A model generated the notes under the pieces. It saw only the letters and a program-made list of their open reading frames with translations. It ran no database searches and was not told the DNA's origin. Made by a program: the position numbers and the translations under genes. DNA of 64,000 bases from an uncultured Blautia sp. (GTDB lineage: Bacteria; Bacillota; Clostridia; Lachnospirales; Lachnospiraceae): NCBI GenBank assembly GCA_900539145.1, contig UQAX01000004.1, positions 28,050-92,049 of the forward strand, read 5' to 3'. Shown piece by piece: positions 32,994 to 43,088 of the stretch (position 1 is its first letter; each line of letters starts with the position of its first letter).

Positions 32994-34709
32994 ATGGAAA
33001 AATGGGTAGTTGCTGCCAAGAAGGCAGATTTTCAGGGGATTAGCAATCGCTTCGGAGTAGATCCTGTGATTGCAAGACTCATTCGAAATCGAGAACAGAT
33101 TACTGATGAAGAAATTGATGTGTATCTTCACGGAAAGCTTCGAAATTTACATTCATGGAAAGAGTTAAAGGGAATTGATGAATTATTAAATATTTTAATT
33201 CAAAAGATACAGCAAAAGAAAAAAATCAGAATTATCGGGGATTATGATATTGACGGTGTATGCTCTACATATATTCTTTTTCAAGGCTTGAAAAAAGCCA
33301 ATGCTTTGGCAGACGTAGATATACCGGACAGAATGAAAGATGGATACGGTATCAGCAAGGAGCTGATTGAGCGGGCGTATGAAAAAGAAATTGATACTAT
33401 CATTACCTGTGACAACGGTATCAGCGCCATAGAGCAGATTGCTTATGCAAAAGAGAAAAATATGACAGTTTTGGTAACAGACCATCATGAAATCCCCTAT
33501 GAGGAGAAGGAAGACGGAAGCATAGAGCGGTTTTTGCCAAATGCAGATGCCATTGTAAATCCAAAGCAGGAGGGCTGCACCTATCCTTTTAAAGAAATCT
33601 GCGGAGCAATGGTTGCATTTAAGGTAGTATGGGGGCTGTTTGAAAAGCGTAACATTCCTCTTTCGGAGATTGAGGAACTTATTCCCATTGCTGCCATTGC
33701 TACCGTGGGAGATGTTATGGATTTAGTAGATGAGAACAGGATTTTGGTAAAGGAAGGGCTGAAACGCATCCAGAATACAAATAATGAAGGTTTAAAAGCG
33801 CTTATTCGTGTCAACAATCTGGAAAACAGAGAAATTACCGCATATCATATCGGATTTGTATTAGGTCCGTGTATCAATGCCAGCGGAAGATTAAGCACTG
33901 CAAAAAGAGCTCTGGAATTACTGCTTTCGAAAGATACCAAGGAAGCCTCTGTGCTGGCAGAGGATTTGAAAGAATTAAACGACAGCCGTAAGGATATGAC
34001 CGTAAAAGGTGTAGAAAGAGCAGTAGAAATAATTGAAAATACAGAGCTGAAAAATGACCGGGTACTGGTAGTATATCTTCCCGAATGTCATGAAAGTCTG
34101 GCGGGAATTATTGCCGGACGTATCAGGGAAAGATATACAAAGCCTGTTTTTGTGCTTACAAAGGGAGAAGAAGGCGTGAAGGGCTCAGGGCGTTCTATTG
34201 AGGCGTACCACATGTTTCAGGAAATGGTAAAATGCAGGGAGCTGCTGACAAAATTCGGTGGGCATCCAATGGCGGCAGGGCTTTCTATGGAAGAAGAAAA
34301 TATTGAGAAATTCCGAAGAAAATTAAATGAAAACTGTACGCTGACAGAAGAAGACATGGTAGAAAAAATTGTGATTGATGTTCCTATGCCAATGTCTTAT
34401 GTTACCATTCCTCTTATTCGCCAGTTAGGGCAGTTAGAACCTTTTGGAAAAGGAAATACAAAACCGATTTTTGCACAAAAAGATATCCGATTTTCAAACT
34501 GCAAGGTTTTCGGAAAAAACAGAAATGTAGTAAAAATGAAAGCGCAGGATGGTTTTGGGTTTGGAGCAGAATGTATTTGGTTTGGAGACGGAGACGAGTT
34601 TTTGGAACGCTTAAAAGAGAAGGATGTGTGGGATGTAATTTATTATCCTTCTGTTAATTCTTTTCAGGGAAGAGAGAGCATTGAGATGATTATTCAAAAT
34701 ATCCGTTGA
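32994..34709 (+). CDS. recJ: Single-stranded-DNA-specific exonuclease RecJ
   Basis: A 571-residue DHH-family 5'-3' exonuclease acting in recombination and mismatch repair. Metal-binding motifs are clear: GDYDIDGVCSTY (Asp83, Asp85, Asp87), ITCDNGIS, the DHH triad Asp163-His164-His165 (VTDHHEIP) and a glycine-rich DHHA1 region (VKGSGRSIEAYHMFQEM, KFGGHPMAAGLSM near 420). The C-terminal oligonucleotide-binding part follows (IRQLGQLEPFGKGNTKPIF). The length is typical for Firmicutes. A weak ribosome binding site (AAGGTGATA) precedes the ATG. It stands between secDF and apt, the common clostridial order. Confidence 0.96.
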   Translation: MEKWVVAAKKADFQGISNRFGVDPVIARLIRNREQITDEEIDVYLHGKLRNLHSWKELKGIDELLNILIQKIQQKKKIRIIGDYDIDGVCSTYILFQGLKKANALADVDIPDRMKDGYGISKELIERAYEKEIDTIITCDNGISAIEQIAYAKEKNMTVLVTDHHEIPYEEKEDGSIERFLPNADAIVNPKQEGCTYPFKEICGAMVAFKVVWGLFEKRNIPLSEIEELIPIAAIATVGDVMDLVDENRILVKEGLKRIQNTNNEGLKALIRVNNLENREITAYHIGFVLGPCINASGRLSTAKRALELLLSKDTKEASVLAEDLKELNDSRKDMTVKGVERAVEIIENTELKNDRVLVVYLPECHESLAGIIAGRIRERYTKPVFVLTKGEEGVKGSGRSIEAYHMFQEMVKCRELLTKFGGHPMAAGLSMEEENIEKFRRKLNENCTLTEEDMVEKIVIDVPMPMSYVTIPLIRQLGQLEPFGKGNTKPIFAQKDIRFSNCKVFGKNRNVVKMKAQDGFGFGAECIWFGDGDEFLERLKEKDVWDVIYYPSVNSFQGRESIEMIIQNIR

Positions 34710-34722
34710 GCAAAAATAAAAT

Positions 34723-34751
34723 TTGCGTCTGCAAAGAAAAGATGATATACT
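34723..34751 (+). promoter_or_regulatory. Sigma-A promoter upstream of apt
   Basis: TTGCGT (34723-34728), 17-base spacer, TATACT (34746-34751), about 69 bases before the apt ATG. Confidence 0.75.
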
Positions 34752-34819
34752 AAACCACATAAAAAACACAAAAAAATCACAAAAGTGACATAATTTGATA
34801 TAAAGGGCAGGGAAACGCA

Positions 34820-35359
34820 ATGGAAGATTGTAAAAAGAAAAAAATTGAAGACTATGTCAGAAGCATTCCTGATTTTCCGCAGGAGGGAATTATCTTTCGG
34901 GATGTTACCAGTATTTTAGAGGATGCAGACGGATTTGCACTGGCAGTTGACTCTATGCAGAAGCTTTTGGAAGGCGTGGATGTTGACGTTATCGTAGGAA
35001 CAGAGTCCAGAGGATTTATTTTCGGAGCGCCGATTGCGTATAATTTACATAAACCGCTTGTATTGGTAAGGAAAAAAGGGAAGCTGCCATGTGAAACCGT
35101 AGAGCAGAGCTATGATTTAGAATACGGAAGCGCTGTTATCGAAATGCACAAGGACTCCATTAAACCGGGACAAAAAGTTGTTATTGTTGATGATTTAATT
35201 GCAACAGGCGGAACCGTAGAGGCAGCGGCAAAGCTCATTGAAGGTCTTGGTGGAGAAGTTGTGAAATTGGTCTTCCTCATGGAGCTGGCAGGATTAAAAG
35301 GAAGAGAAAAATTAAAGAAATATGACGTTCAATCTGTAATTTGTTATGAAGGAAAATAA
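34820..35359 (+). CDS. apt: Adenine phosphoribosyltransferase
   Basis: A 179-residue purine-salvage enzyme that joins adenine and PRPP to make AMP. The opening IPDFPQEGIIFRDVTSIL and ESRGFIFGAPIAYNL are typical of Apt, and VVIVDDLIATGGTVEAA (about 120-136) is the PRPP-binding loop. It is followed 32 bases later by relA/spoT; the apt-relA pairing recurs widely in Firmicutes and links purine nucleotide salvage to (p)ppGpp control. GGGCAGGGAAA precedes the ATG. Confidence 0.97.
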   Translation: MEDCKKKKIEDYVRSIPDFPQEGIIFRDVTSILEDADGFALAVDSMQKLLEGVDVDVIVGTESRGFIFGAPIAYNLHKPLVLVRKKGKLPCETVEQSYDLEYGSAVIEMHKDSIKPGQKVVIVDDLIATGGTVEAAAKLIEGLGGEVVKLVFLMELAGLKGREKLKKYDVQSVICYEGK

Positions 35360-35391
35360 AATCGGTTGATGGATAAGAGGTGACGTTTTTT

Positions 35392-37701
35392 ATGGAAGAA
35401 AAAAGAGAAGCTGCCTTAAAAGCAGAAGAAATTGAAAAAATTAAAAAGGCAGATGCCAATGTGAAGACCATGGAGGATTTCACCAGTCCGGAGGTACTTT
35501 ATCAGGAGCTGATAACCAGTGTTCGGAAATACCATCCATCTACTGATATTTCCATGATTGATAAGGCATTTCAGATTGCCAATAATGCTCATAAAGGACA
35601 GGTGAGAAAGTCCGGCGAGCCTTATATCATTCATCCGCTTTGTGTGGCAATTATTTTAGCTGATTTAGAGCTTGATAAGGAAACCATTGTAGCCGGGCTT
35701 CTTCATGATGTGGTAGAAGATACGGTTATGACCTCTGAGGAAATTCGGGAAGAATTTAATGCAGAGGTAGAGCTTTTGGTAGACGGTGTAACAAAGCTGG
35801 GACAGTTGAATTATTCCGCAGATAAGGTGGAGGTGCAGGCAGAGAATTTAAGAAAAATGTTTCTGGCAATGGCAAAGGACATCCGTGTTATTTTGATTAA
35901 GCTGGCAGACCGTCTGCATAATATGCGAACCTTGAAATATATGCCGCCTCATAAACAAAAGGAAAAAGCCAGAGAGACGATGGATATCTACGCACCCATT
36001 GCTCAGCGCCTCGGTATTTCCAAAGTGAAAATCGAGCTGGATGATTTGTCTCTGAAATATTTGAAACCGGAAGTTTACTATGATTTAGTAGAGAAAATAA
36101 ATTTGAAAAAGAGCGAGCGTCAGGCATTTATCGACCAGATTGTAGGGGATGTGCGTGCACATATTGAAAAAGCGTCCATCAATGCGCAGATAGACGGAAG
36201 AATTAAGCATTTCTTCAGTATTTATAAGAAAATGGTTAATCAGGATAAAACTCTGGATCAGATTTATGATTTATTTGCGGTACGAATTATTGTAGATACG
36301 GTACGTGACTGCTATGCAGCCCTTGGTATCATTCATGAAATGTATAAGCCCATTCCGGGGCGGTTTAAAGACTACATTGCCATGCCAAAGCCCAATATGT
36401 ACCAATCTTTGCATACTACGCTGATCGGACCGAATGGACAGCCTTTTGAAATTCAGATTAGAACCTTTGAAATGCACAGAACAGCGGAATACGGTATTGC
36501 CGCTCACTGGAAATATAAAGAGGTTTCCAATAACGGAAAAGTGAATGTCACACAGTCAGAGGAAGAAAAGATGAGCTGGCTGCGCCAGATTTTGGAATGG
36601 CAGCGGGATATGTCTGACAATAAAGAGTTTTTAAGCCTCTTAAAAAGTGATTTGGATTTGTTCTCCGAAAGTGTGTATTGCTTTACACCGGCAGGAGATG
36701 TAAAGACACTGCCAAACGGTTCTACACCTATTGATTTTGCTTACAATGTCCACAGTGCAGTGGGAAATAAAATGGTAGGCGCAAGGGTAAACGGAAAGCT
36801 TGTTCCTATTGAATACGTGATTAAAAACGGAGACCGTGTAGAAATTATTACTTCTCAAAACTCCAAAGGTCCAAGCCGTGACTGGTTAAAAGTAGTAAAA
36901 AGCACACAGGCGAAAAACAAGATTAACCAGTGGTTTAAGCAGGAATTAAAAGAGGATAATATTTTAAAGGGTAAGGAAATGCTTATCCAGTATGCCAAAG
37001 TAAAGGCAATCTCTCTAGGAGAAATTCAGAAGCCGAAATATCAGGAAGCCGTTATGAAGAAATACGGTTTCCGAGACTGGGACTCTGTTCTGGCTGCGTT
37101 GGGACACGGAGGTTTAAAAGAAGGACAGATTATCAATAAGCTTCTGGAAGTCTATAATAAAGACCATAAAGCAGAATTGACAGATGAAAAGGTATTGGAG
37201 GCAACAGCAGAGCATAAGGATAAGCTTCATATCGGCAAATCCAAAGGCGGCATTGTGGTAAAAGGTATTCACGATGTGGCAGTGCGTTTCTCCAAATGCT
37301 GTAATCCAATTCCCGGTGATGAAATCGTAGGATATGTAACACGAGGCAGAGGCGTTACCATTCATCGGACAGACTGTATCAATGTGATGAATATGTCCGC
37401 AGAGGACAGAAACAGGCTGATTGACGCAGAATGGCAAGTACCTGCCCATGAAAGCTGTGAACGTTACATGGCAGATATCAATGTGTTTGCTTATAACCGT
37501 ACCGGTTTGATTGTTGATATTTCCAAGATTTTTACAGAGAGAAAAATTGATATCCTTGCTTTAAATACAAGAATAAGCAAACAGGGAACAGCAACCATCA
37601 ATATCTGTTTTGAGGTAAGAAGCAAAGAAGAGTTAAACAGTATGGTTGAAAAAATCAGGCAGATTGAAAGTGTGAAGGATATTGAGCGTACTGCCGGTTA
37701 A
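35392..37701 (+). CDS. relA: Bifunctional (p)ppGpp synthetase/hydrolase (Rel/SpoT)
   Basis: A 769-residue stringent-response enzyme. The hydrolase HD domain carries AHKGQVRKSGEPYIIHP and LLHDVVEDT (His105-Asp106). The synthetase domain starts near 290 (YDLFAVRIIVDTVRDCY) with RFKDYIAMPKPNMYQSLHTT at 324-343, then TGS (about 436-490, TPAGDVKTLPNGSTPIDFAY), a zinc-finger-like CCNPIPGDEIVG region and a C-terminal ACT domain (about 690-769). Both catalytic sites look intact, so it should make and degrade the alarmone. An in-frame GTG at 35380 exists, but GAGGTG at 35377-35382 suits the ATG at 35392 better. A short gap separates it from the next hydrolase gene. Confidence 0.96.
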   Translation: MEEKREAALKAEEIEKIKKADANVKTMEDFTSPEVLYQELITSVRKYHPSTDISMIDKAFQIANNAHKGQVRKSGEPYIIHPLCVAIILADLELDKETIVAGLLHDVVEDTVMTSEEIREEFNAEVELLVDGVTKLGQLNYSADKVEVQAENLRKMFLAMAKDIRVILIKLADRLHNMRTLKYMPPHKQKEKARETMDIYAPIAQRLGISKVKIELDDLSLKYLKPEVYYDLVEKINLKKSERQAFIDQIVGDVRAHIEKASINAQIDGRIKHFFSIYKKMVNQDKTLDQIYDLFAVRIIVDTVRDCYAALGIIHEMYKPIPGRFKDYIAMPKPNMYQSLHTTLIGPNGQPFEIQIRTFEMHRTAEYGIAAHWKYKEVSNNGKVNVTQSEEEKMSWLRQILEWQRDMSDNKEFLSLLKSDLDLFSESVYCFTPAGDVKTLPNGSTPIDFAYNVHSAVGNKMVGARVNGKLVPIEYVIKNGDRVEIITSQNSKGPSRDWLKVVKSTQAKNKINQWFKQELKEDNILKGKEMLIQYAKVKAISLGEIQKPKYQEAVMKKYGFRDWDSVLAALGHGGLKEGQIINKLLEVYNKDHKAELTDEKVLEATAEHKDKLHIGKSKGGIVVKGIHDVAVRFSKCCNPIPGDEIVGYVTRGRGVTIHRTDCINVMNMSAEDRNRLIDAEWQVPAHESCERYMADINVFAYNRTGLIVDISKIFTERKIDILALNTRISKQGTATINICFEVRSKEELNSMVEKIRQIESVKDIERTAG

Positions 37702-37710
37702 GGAGAAAAG

Positions 37711-38343
37711 ATGAAGAAATTGATGCTGAGAGGAATTGTAGTAGGGCCTGTACAGACAAATTGTTATTTTTTAAAAAATGAAGAAACACAGGAAATCTTA
37801 ATCGTAGATCCGGGGGCAGAGCAGGAAAGAATTATCTATGCTTTGGATAAATTGCAGGGAACACCTGTGGGGATTTTACTGACACATGGACATTACGACC
37901 ATGTGTGTGCAGTAAATGAGTTGAGAAAGCATTACGAAATTCCGGTATATGCGGCAAAGGAGGAGGAAACACTTCTTGCTGACAGTCAGCAGAACCTTTC
38001 CGCCGCATGGTCCGGTGTGCCGTATAAAGTAAAAGCAGATGTTTTACTGAAGGATGAAGAAGAAATTCAGGTAGCAGGCTTTGAGATTACAACGATTCTT
38101 ACACCGGGGCATACAAGCGGCTCTTGTTGTTATTGGATTAAGGATGAAGAAGTTTGTCTAAGTGGCGACACGGTGTTTTACGGAAATTGCGGCAGATGTG
38201 ACCTTCCAACAGGAAGTATGAGCCAGATGAAAAAGAGCTTAAATAAAATTTTTGCCATGCTGCCGGACGAAACGGTGATTTATCCGGGACACGGAGAAGC
38301 CACAGATGCCAAATTTGAAAAGAAAAATAACCCCTATTTATAA
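37711..38343 (+). CDS. MBL-fold metallohydrolase (glyoxalase II-like)
   Basis: A 210-residue metallo-beta-lactamase-fold protein. The zinc-binding motif THGHYDH is at residues 58-64, followed by TPGHTSGSCCYW, CLSGDTVF and YPGHGEAT, all characteristic. The opening VVGPVQTNCYFL and short length match the glyoxalase II-like YqgX/YcbL clade, whose true substrate is uncertain. It stands nine bases after relA and 26 before hemZ in a conserved clostridial cluster. The dtd gene often found between relA and this gene is absent. Confidence 0.92.
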   Translation: MKKLMLRGIVVGPVQTNCYFLKNEETQEILIVDPGAEQERIIYALDKLQGTPVGILLTHGHYDHVCAVNELRKHYEIPVYAAKEEETLLADSQQNLSAAWSGVPYKVKADVLLKDEEEIQVAGFEITTILTPGHTSGSCCYWIKDEEVCLSGDTVFYGNCGRCDLPTGSMSQMKKSLNKIFAMLPDETVIYPGHGEATDAKFEKKNNPYL

Positions 38344-38369
38344 GAAGAACATAGAAAGAGGAAGAACCC

Positions 38370-39821
38370 ATGATAGGAATTTCCTTTAATAAAAAAGAAT
38401 TTGAATACGATGCCTATACGCTGGTAAAGGCCTTTTATCCAAAAGAAGAAATCGAAATGTATTATACAGAGGAAATACAGGAAGAAAAAAACTATGACAG
38501 GCTGATTTCTATTCTTTACGGAGAAAAGGTAGTTATCCGATTGTGCTTTGATGGAAAAGCGCTGGAGGGAGAACAGGCATTTGACGAAGAAGAAGACAGA
38601 AAAATCAGAAAAAATAAATTAAAGCAGGTGCTGTATCAGCTTCTGGTGGAGGAGACCGGTCATACTCTTCCTTGGGGCAATCTGACCGGTATTCGCCCTA
38701 CGAAAATTGCCATGGGACTTATTGAGTCGGGCATGAGCAATGCAGAAGCAGCGGATTATATGCGAAAAACTTATTATACCAGTAATGAAAAGACAGCGCT
38801 TGCCATTACCATAGCCAACAGAGAAAGAGATATTTTAAAGAATATTGATTATGAGAATGGATACAGCTTATATGTGGGAATTCCATTTTGCCCCAGTATA
38901 TGTCTGTATTGTTCTTTTAGTTCCTCACCTTTAGAAAGATGGCGTGATAAAGTTGACAGCTATTTAGACGCACTGCTAAAAGAGTTGGATTTTATTGCGG
39001 AAACCATGAAAGATAAAACCCTAGATACCATATATATAGGTGGAGGAACTCCCACAACCTTGGAGCCGCCGCAGCTTCATCGCCTGTTGGGACATATACA
39101 GAAGCGTTTTCCAATGGGACAGGTCAAGGAATATACCATAGAAGCGGGAAGACCGGACAGTATTACAAGAGAAAAGTTACAGGCAATACGGGAATATCCT
39201 GTTACCAGAATTTCTGTAAATCCTCAGACAATGAATGCAGAAACCTTGAAGATTATTGGAAGAAATCATACGGTGGAGGATACACGACACGCCTTCGCTT
39301 TGGCGAGGGAATGTGGATTTGACAATATCAATATGGATTTAATCGTAGGTCTTCCGGGGGAGCACAAGGATGATGTGGAGCATACATTAAAGGAAATTCA
39401 GGCGCTTGATCCTGACAGCCTTACCATACATTCTTTAGCAGTAAAAAGAGCTGCAAGACTTCGGATGTTTAAAGACCAATATGAAGAAATGGGATTTGAA
39501 AATAATCAGGAAATCATGGAAATGGCGATGAATTATGCCCGAAGCTGTCAGATGGGGCCGTATTATCTATACAGACAGAAAAATATGTGCGGAAATCTGG
39601 AAAATGTAGGCTATGCAAAAGTTGACAAAGCAGGAATTTACAATATACTTATAATGGAAGAAAAGCAGACTATTATTGCGGCGGGGGCAGGGGCATCCAC
39701 GAAGCTTGTGTCTGACCACGGACAGAAGATTGAGCGTATTGAAAATGTAAAGGATGTTACCAATTACATTACCCGTATTGATGAAATGATTGAGAGAAAA
39801 AGAGACGGAATTGTATTGTAA
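38370..39821 (+). CDS. hemZ: HemZ-type coproporphyrinogen III oxidase-like radical SAM protein
   Basis: A 483-residue radical SAM protein with the cluster motif Cys174-x3-Cys178-x2-Cys181 (FCPSICLYCSFSS), preceded by an N-terminal alpha/beta extension of about 165 residues and a LPWGNLTGIRPTK motif typical of HemZ. TIYIGGGTPTTLE, TRISVNPQTMN and MDLIVGLPGE are the usual HemN-superfamily elements. Members are annotated as oxygen-independent coproporphyrinogen dehydrogenases, but many anaerobes carrying hemZ lack the rest of haem synthesis, so the substrate here is uncertain. AGAGGAAGAACCC precedes the ATG. It is tightly followed by hisS. Confidence 0.9.
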   Translation: MIGISFNKKEFEYDAYTLVKAFYPKEEIEMYYTEEIQEEKNYDRLISILYGEKVVIRLCFDGKALEGEQAFDEEEDRKIRKNKLKQVLYQLLVEETGHTLPWGNLTGIRPTKIAMGLIESGMSNAEAADYMRKTYYTSNEKTALAITIANRERDILKNIDYENGYSLYVGIPFCPSICLYCSFSSSPLERWRDKVDSYLDALLKELDFIAETMKDKTLDTIYIGGGTPTTLEPPQLHRLLGHIQKRFPMGQVKEYTIEAGRPDSITREKLQAIREYPVTRISVNPQTMNAETLKIIGRNHTVEDTRHAFALARECGFDNINMDLIVGLPGEHKDDVEHTLKEIQALDPDSLTIHSLAVKRAARLRMFKDQYEEMGFENNQEIMEMAMNYARSCQMGPYYLYRQKNMCGNLENVGYAKVDKAGIYNILIMEEKQTIIAAGAGASTKLVSDHGQKIERIENVKDVTNYITRIDEMIERKRDGIVL

Positions 39822-39842
39822 AAAAGATAGGAGACGATAAGT

Positions 39843-41102
39843 ATGAGTTTAAAGAAAAAACCGGTAACCGGTATGAAAGATATTTTACCTCAGGAAATGG
39901 AAATTCGTGATTATGTAATCAGCTTAATTAAGGATACTTACAAACAGTTTGGATTTACTTCCATGGAAGCTCCTTGTGTAGAGCACATTGAAAACCTTAC
40001 CAGCAAGCAGGGCGGCGACAATGAAAAGTTGATTTTCCGTATTTTGAAAAGAGGAGAAAAGCTGAAAATTGACGAAGCAAAGGAAGAAAACGATTTGGTA
40101 GACAGTGGTTTACGTTACGACTTAACCGTACCTCTTTGCCGTTTCTATTCCAATAATGCGAATGAGCTGCCACAGCCGTTTAAGGCGCTTCACATCGGAA
40201 ATGTATTCCGTGCAGACCGTCCTCAGAGAGGTCGTTTCCGTCAGTTTATGCAGTGCGATATTGATATTTTAGGCGATCCCACCTTTTTAGCGGAAATAGA
40301 TGTTATTCTAGCGACTTCTACTTTAGTAGGAAAACTGGATTTTGACAGCTTTACCATTCGCATTAACGACAGAAGAATTTTAAAGGCAATGGCAGCGTAC
40401 AGCGGATTTCCGGAAGACTCCTTTACACAGGTATTTATTATTCTGGATAAAATGGATAAAATCGGCATGGATGGCGTTGCAAAAGAACTGGAAGAGTCCG
40501 GTTTTGCAAAAGAGAGTGTAGAAAAATACATGGACTTATTTAAAGCAATGGGAAATGGCATTGATGGTGTTGCTTACTGTAAAGAGAAACTGGAAGGCTT
40601 TCTAGATGCAAAAGTAGCAGACGATTTAACAACGATTATTGAGAGTGTTATGCAGGCAAAAACAGCTAACTTTACTTTAGAGTTTGATCCTACTTTAGTG
40701 CGTGGAATGTCTTATTATACAGGACCAATTTTTGAAATTTCTATTGACGGTTTTGCAGGAAGCGTTGGCGGCGGCGGACGTTACGATGAAATGATTGGCA
40801 AATTTACGGGAACACCTACACCGGCAACAGGATTTTCCATTGGATTTGAGCGTATCGTTATGCTGCTTATGGAAAGAGGCTTTAAAGTTCCGGGAGCAAA
40901 AGAAAAGAAAGTATACCTTCTGGATAAGAAGCTTTCCAATGAAAAACTTCTGGAAGTAATGAAAAAAGCAGCAGAAGAACGCAAAGCAGGGCAGAGCATT
41001 AACATTGCTTACGCAAAGAAAAATAAAAAATTCCAAAAAGAACAGTTGGAAAAAGAAGGATATGCTGTCATTACAGAAGTTTATAATGACACTGTTTTAT
41101 AA
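39843..41102 (+). CDS. hisS: Histidyl-tRNA synthetase
   Basis: A 419-residue class II aminoacyl-tRNA synthetase. Motif 1 (GFTSMEAPCVEHIENL), motif 2 (FRADRPQRGRFRQFMQCDID near 120-140), the histidine A motif (LVRGMSYYTGPIFEI) and motif 3 (GFSIGFERIVMLL) are all present, and a C-terminal anticodon-binding domain follows. It begins 21 bases after hemZ with AGGAGACGATA before the ATG. hisS and aspS are adjacent, as in most Firmicutes. No T-box leader is possible in the short gaps, so the pair relies on upstream or internal promoters. Confidence 0.97.
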   Translation: MSLKKKPVTGMKDILPQEMEIRDYVISLIKDTYKQFGFTSMEAPCVEHIENLTSKQGGDNEKLIFRILKRGEKLKIDEAKEENDLVDSGLRYDLTVPLCRFYSNNANELPQPFKALHIGNVFRADRPQRGRFRQFMQCDIDILGDPTFLAEIDVILATSTLVGKLDFDSFTIRINDRRILKAMAAYSGFPEDSFTQVFIILDKMDKIGMDGVAKELEESGFAKESVEKYMDLFKAMGNGIDGVAYCKEKLEGFLDAKVADDLTTIIESVMQAKTANFTLEFDPTLVRGMSYYTGPIFEISIDGFAGSVGGGGRYDEMIGKFTGTPTPATGFSIGFERIVMLLMERGFKVPGAKEKKVYLLDKKLSNEKLLEVMKKAAEERKAGQSINIAYAKKNKKFQKEQLEKEGYAVITEVYNDTVL

Positions 41103-41119
41103 GAAGGAGAATTTATATC

Positions 41120-42925
41120 ATGGCAGAATCAATGAAGGGGCTGAAAAGAAGCCACAGATGTACAGAAGTGACAAAGGCAGAGATTGGAAGTACCGTAACC
41201 TTAATGGGTTGGGTACAGAAAAGCCGTAATAAAGGCGGGATTGTATTCGTAGATTTACGTGACCGTTCCGGTATTATGCAGATTATTTTTGAAAACGGCG
41301 ATATTGACGAACAGGGATTTGAAAAAGCAGGACGTTTGAGAAGCGAGTTTGTAATTGCTGTAAAAGGTCGTGTGGAGGCACGTTCCGGTGCAGTAAATCC
41401 AAACCTTCCTACCGGTGAAATTGAGGTAAGAGCAACAGAGCTTCGTATTTTATCCGAGGCAGAGACACCTCCGTTCCCAATCGAAGAAAACAGCAAGACA
41501 AGAGATGAGGTTCGTTTAAAATATCGTTATCTGGATTTAAGAAGACCGGATTTACAGAAGAACATGATGCTTCGTTCACAGGTCTCTACATTGGTGCGCC
41601 AGTTCCTTGCAAATGAAGGATTTCTTGAGATTGAAACACCGACTTTGATTAAGAGTACACCGGAAGGAGCAAGAGATTACCTTGTACCAAGCCGTGTGCA
41701 TCCGGGAAGCTTTTATGCTCTTCCGCAGTCACCGCAGATTTTCAAACAGCTTTTAATGTGCTCCGGATATGACCGTTACTTCCAGATTGCAAGATGTTAT
41801 CGAGATGAAGATTTACGTGCAGACCGTCAGCCGGAATTTACACAGATTGATATGGAATTATCTTTTGTAGATGTGGAAGATGTATTAGACGTAAATGAAA
41901 GAATGTTGGCATTCTTGTTTAAGGAAGTATTAGGTATAGAAGTGCAGCTTCCGATTGAGAGAATGACATGGATTGATGCCATGAATCGTTTTGGTTCTGA
42001 TAAACCGGATTTACGTTTCGGAATGGAGCTTACAGATGTTTCTGAAGTAGTAAAAGACTGTGAATTTGTAGTGTTTAAAGGTGCTTTGGAAAACGGTGGC
42101 AGTGTGCGTGGTATCAATGCAAAAGGACAGGGCGCTATGCCTCGTAAGAAAATTGACAAATTGGTAGAATTTGCAAAAGGTTACGGTGCAAAAGGTCTTG
42201 CATACATTGCCATTGGTGAAGATGGAACTGTGAAATCTTCTTTTGCCAAATTTATGAAGGAAGAAGAAATGCAGGCTTTAATTCAGGCAATGAAAGGGGA
42301 AAATGGAGACTTACTGCTTTTTGCAGCAGATAAGACAAAGCTTGTTTGGGACGTATTGGGAGCTCTTCGTCTGGAATTAGCAAAACAGATGGATTTACTG
42401 GATAAAAATGAATACCGTTTTGTATGGATTACAGAATTCCCTCTTTTAGAATGGTCAGAAGAAGATGAGAGATTTACAGCTATGCATCATCCATTTACTA
42501 TGCCAATGGAAGAAGATTTACAGTATATTGATACAGATCCGGGCAGAGTTCGTGCAAAAGCTTATGATATCGTATTAAATGGAAATGAAATCGGTGGAGG
42601 TTCTGTAAGAATTTTCCAGGATGATGTTCAGGAAAAAATGTTTGAAGCTTTAGGATTTACAAAAGAAGAAGCACAGAAACAGTTTGGTTTCCTTTTAGAC
42701 GCTTTTAAATATGGTGTACCACCTCACGCAGGATTGGCTTATGGATTGGATCGTCTGGTTATGCTCATGGCAAAAGTAGACTCCATTCGTGATGTAATCG
42801 CTTTTCCAAAAGTAAAAGATGCTTCCTGTCTTATGTCAGAAGCGCCGGACATCGTAGATGAAAAACAGTTAGAAGAATTAGGAATTGCCATTGTGGCACA
42901 AAAAGAAGAAACAACAGAAGAATAG
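41120..42925 (+). CDS. aspS: Aspartyl-tRNA synthetase, bacterial type
   Basis: A 601-residue class II synthetase with an N-terminal OB-fold anticodon-binding domain (VTLMGWVQKSRNKGGIVFVD), motif 1, the flipping loop and motif 2 (FQIARCYRDEDLRADRQPE), a GAD insertion domain (about 290-410) and motif 3 (GLAYGLDRLVMLM near 540). The GAD domain marks the bacterial enzyme. AAGGAGAATTTATATC precedes the ATG. Its 3' end is followed by the first copy of the 96-bp repeat, nested in a stem that could act as terminator. Confidence 0.97.
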   Translation: MAESMKGLKRSHRCTEVTKAEIGSTVTLMGWVQKSRNKGGIVFVDLRDRSGIMQIIFENGDIDEQGFEKAGRLRSEFVIAVKGRVEARSGAVNPNLPTGEIEVRATELRILSEAETPPFPIEENSKTRDEVRLKYRYLDLRRPDLQKNMMLRSQVSTLVRQFLANEGFLEIETPTLIKSTPEGARDYLVPSRVHPGSFYALPQSPQIFKQLLMCSGYDRYFQIARCYRDEDLRADRQPEFTQIDMELSFVDVEDVLDVNERMLAFLFKEVLGIEVQLPIERMTWIDAMNRFGSDKPDLRFGMELTDVSEVVKDCEFVVFKGALENGGSVRGINAKGQGAMPRKKIDKLVEFAKGYGAKGLAYIAIGEDGTVKSSFAKFMKEEEMQALIQAMKGENGDLLLFAADKTKLVWDVLGALRLELAKQMDLLDKNEYRFVWITEFPLLEWSEEDERFTAMHHPFTMPMEEDLQYIDTDPGRVRAKAYDIVLNGNEIGGGSVRIFQDDVQEKMFEALGFTKEEAQKQFGFLLDAFKYGVPPHAGLAYGLDRLVMLMAKVDSIRDVIAFPKVKDASCLMSEAPDIVDEKQLEELGIAIVAQKEETTEE

Positions 42926-42941
42926 ATAAACTATAAAAGTT

Positions 42942-43088
42942 AGAGTTGTTGTAGAAAACATCATTCAGAATATTTATACACTTTTAGCGAATTTGTCGAG
43001 CACGCTTTGAGATTACAAGCTCAAAGTGAGCGCAGACTGAGTGCAAAAGGTATAAATATTCTGGAGATGTATTTAATACAACAACTCT
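42942..43088. repeat. 96-bp dispersed repeat (copy 1, plus orientation) nested in a 12-bp stem
   Basis: The core 42967-43062 starts AGAATATTTATA and ends TATAAATATTCT, its own terminal inverted repeat. It matches the reverse complement of 48816-48911 at 89 of 96 positions. Outside the core, AGAGTTGTTGTA (42942-42953) pairs perfectly with TACAACAACTCT (43077-43088), the latter overlapping the last codons of the convergent lipoprotein gene. Within the core CTTTGAG and CTCAAAG form an inner stem. The whole reads as one long imperfect hairpin between convergent genes. Confidence 0.9.

Noticed and set aside
39822..39842. T-box riboswitch before hisS-aspS
   Set aside because: Only 21 bases separate hemZ and hisS, and 17 separate hisS and aspS, too short for such a leader.
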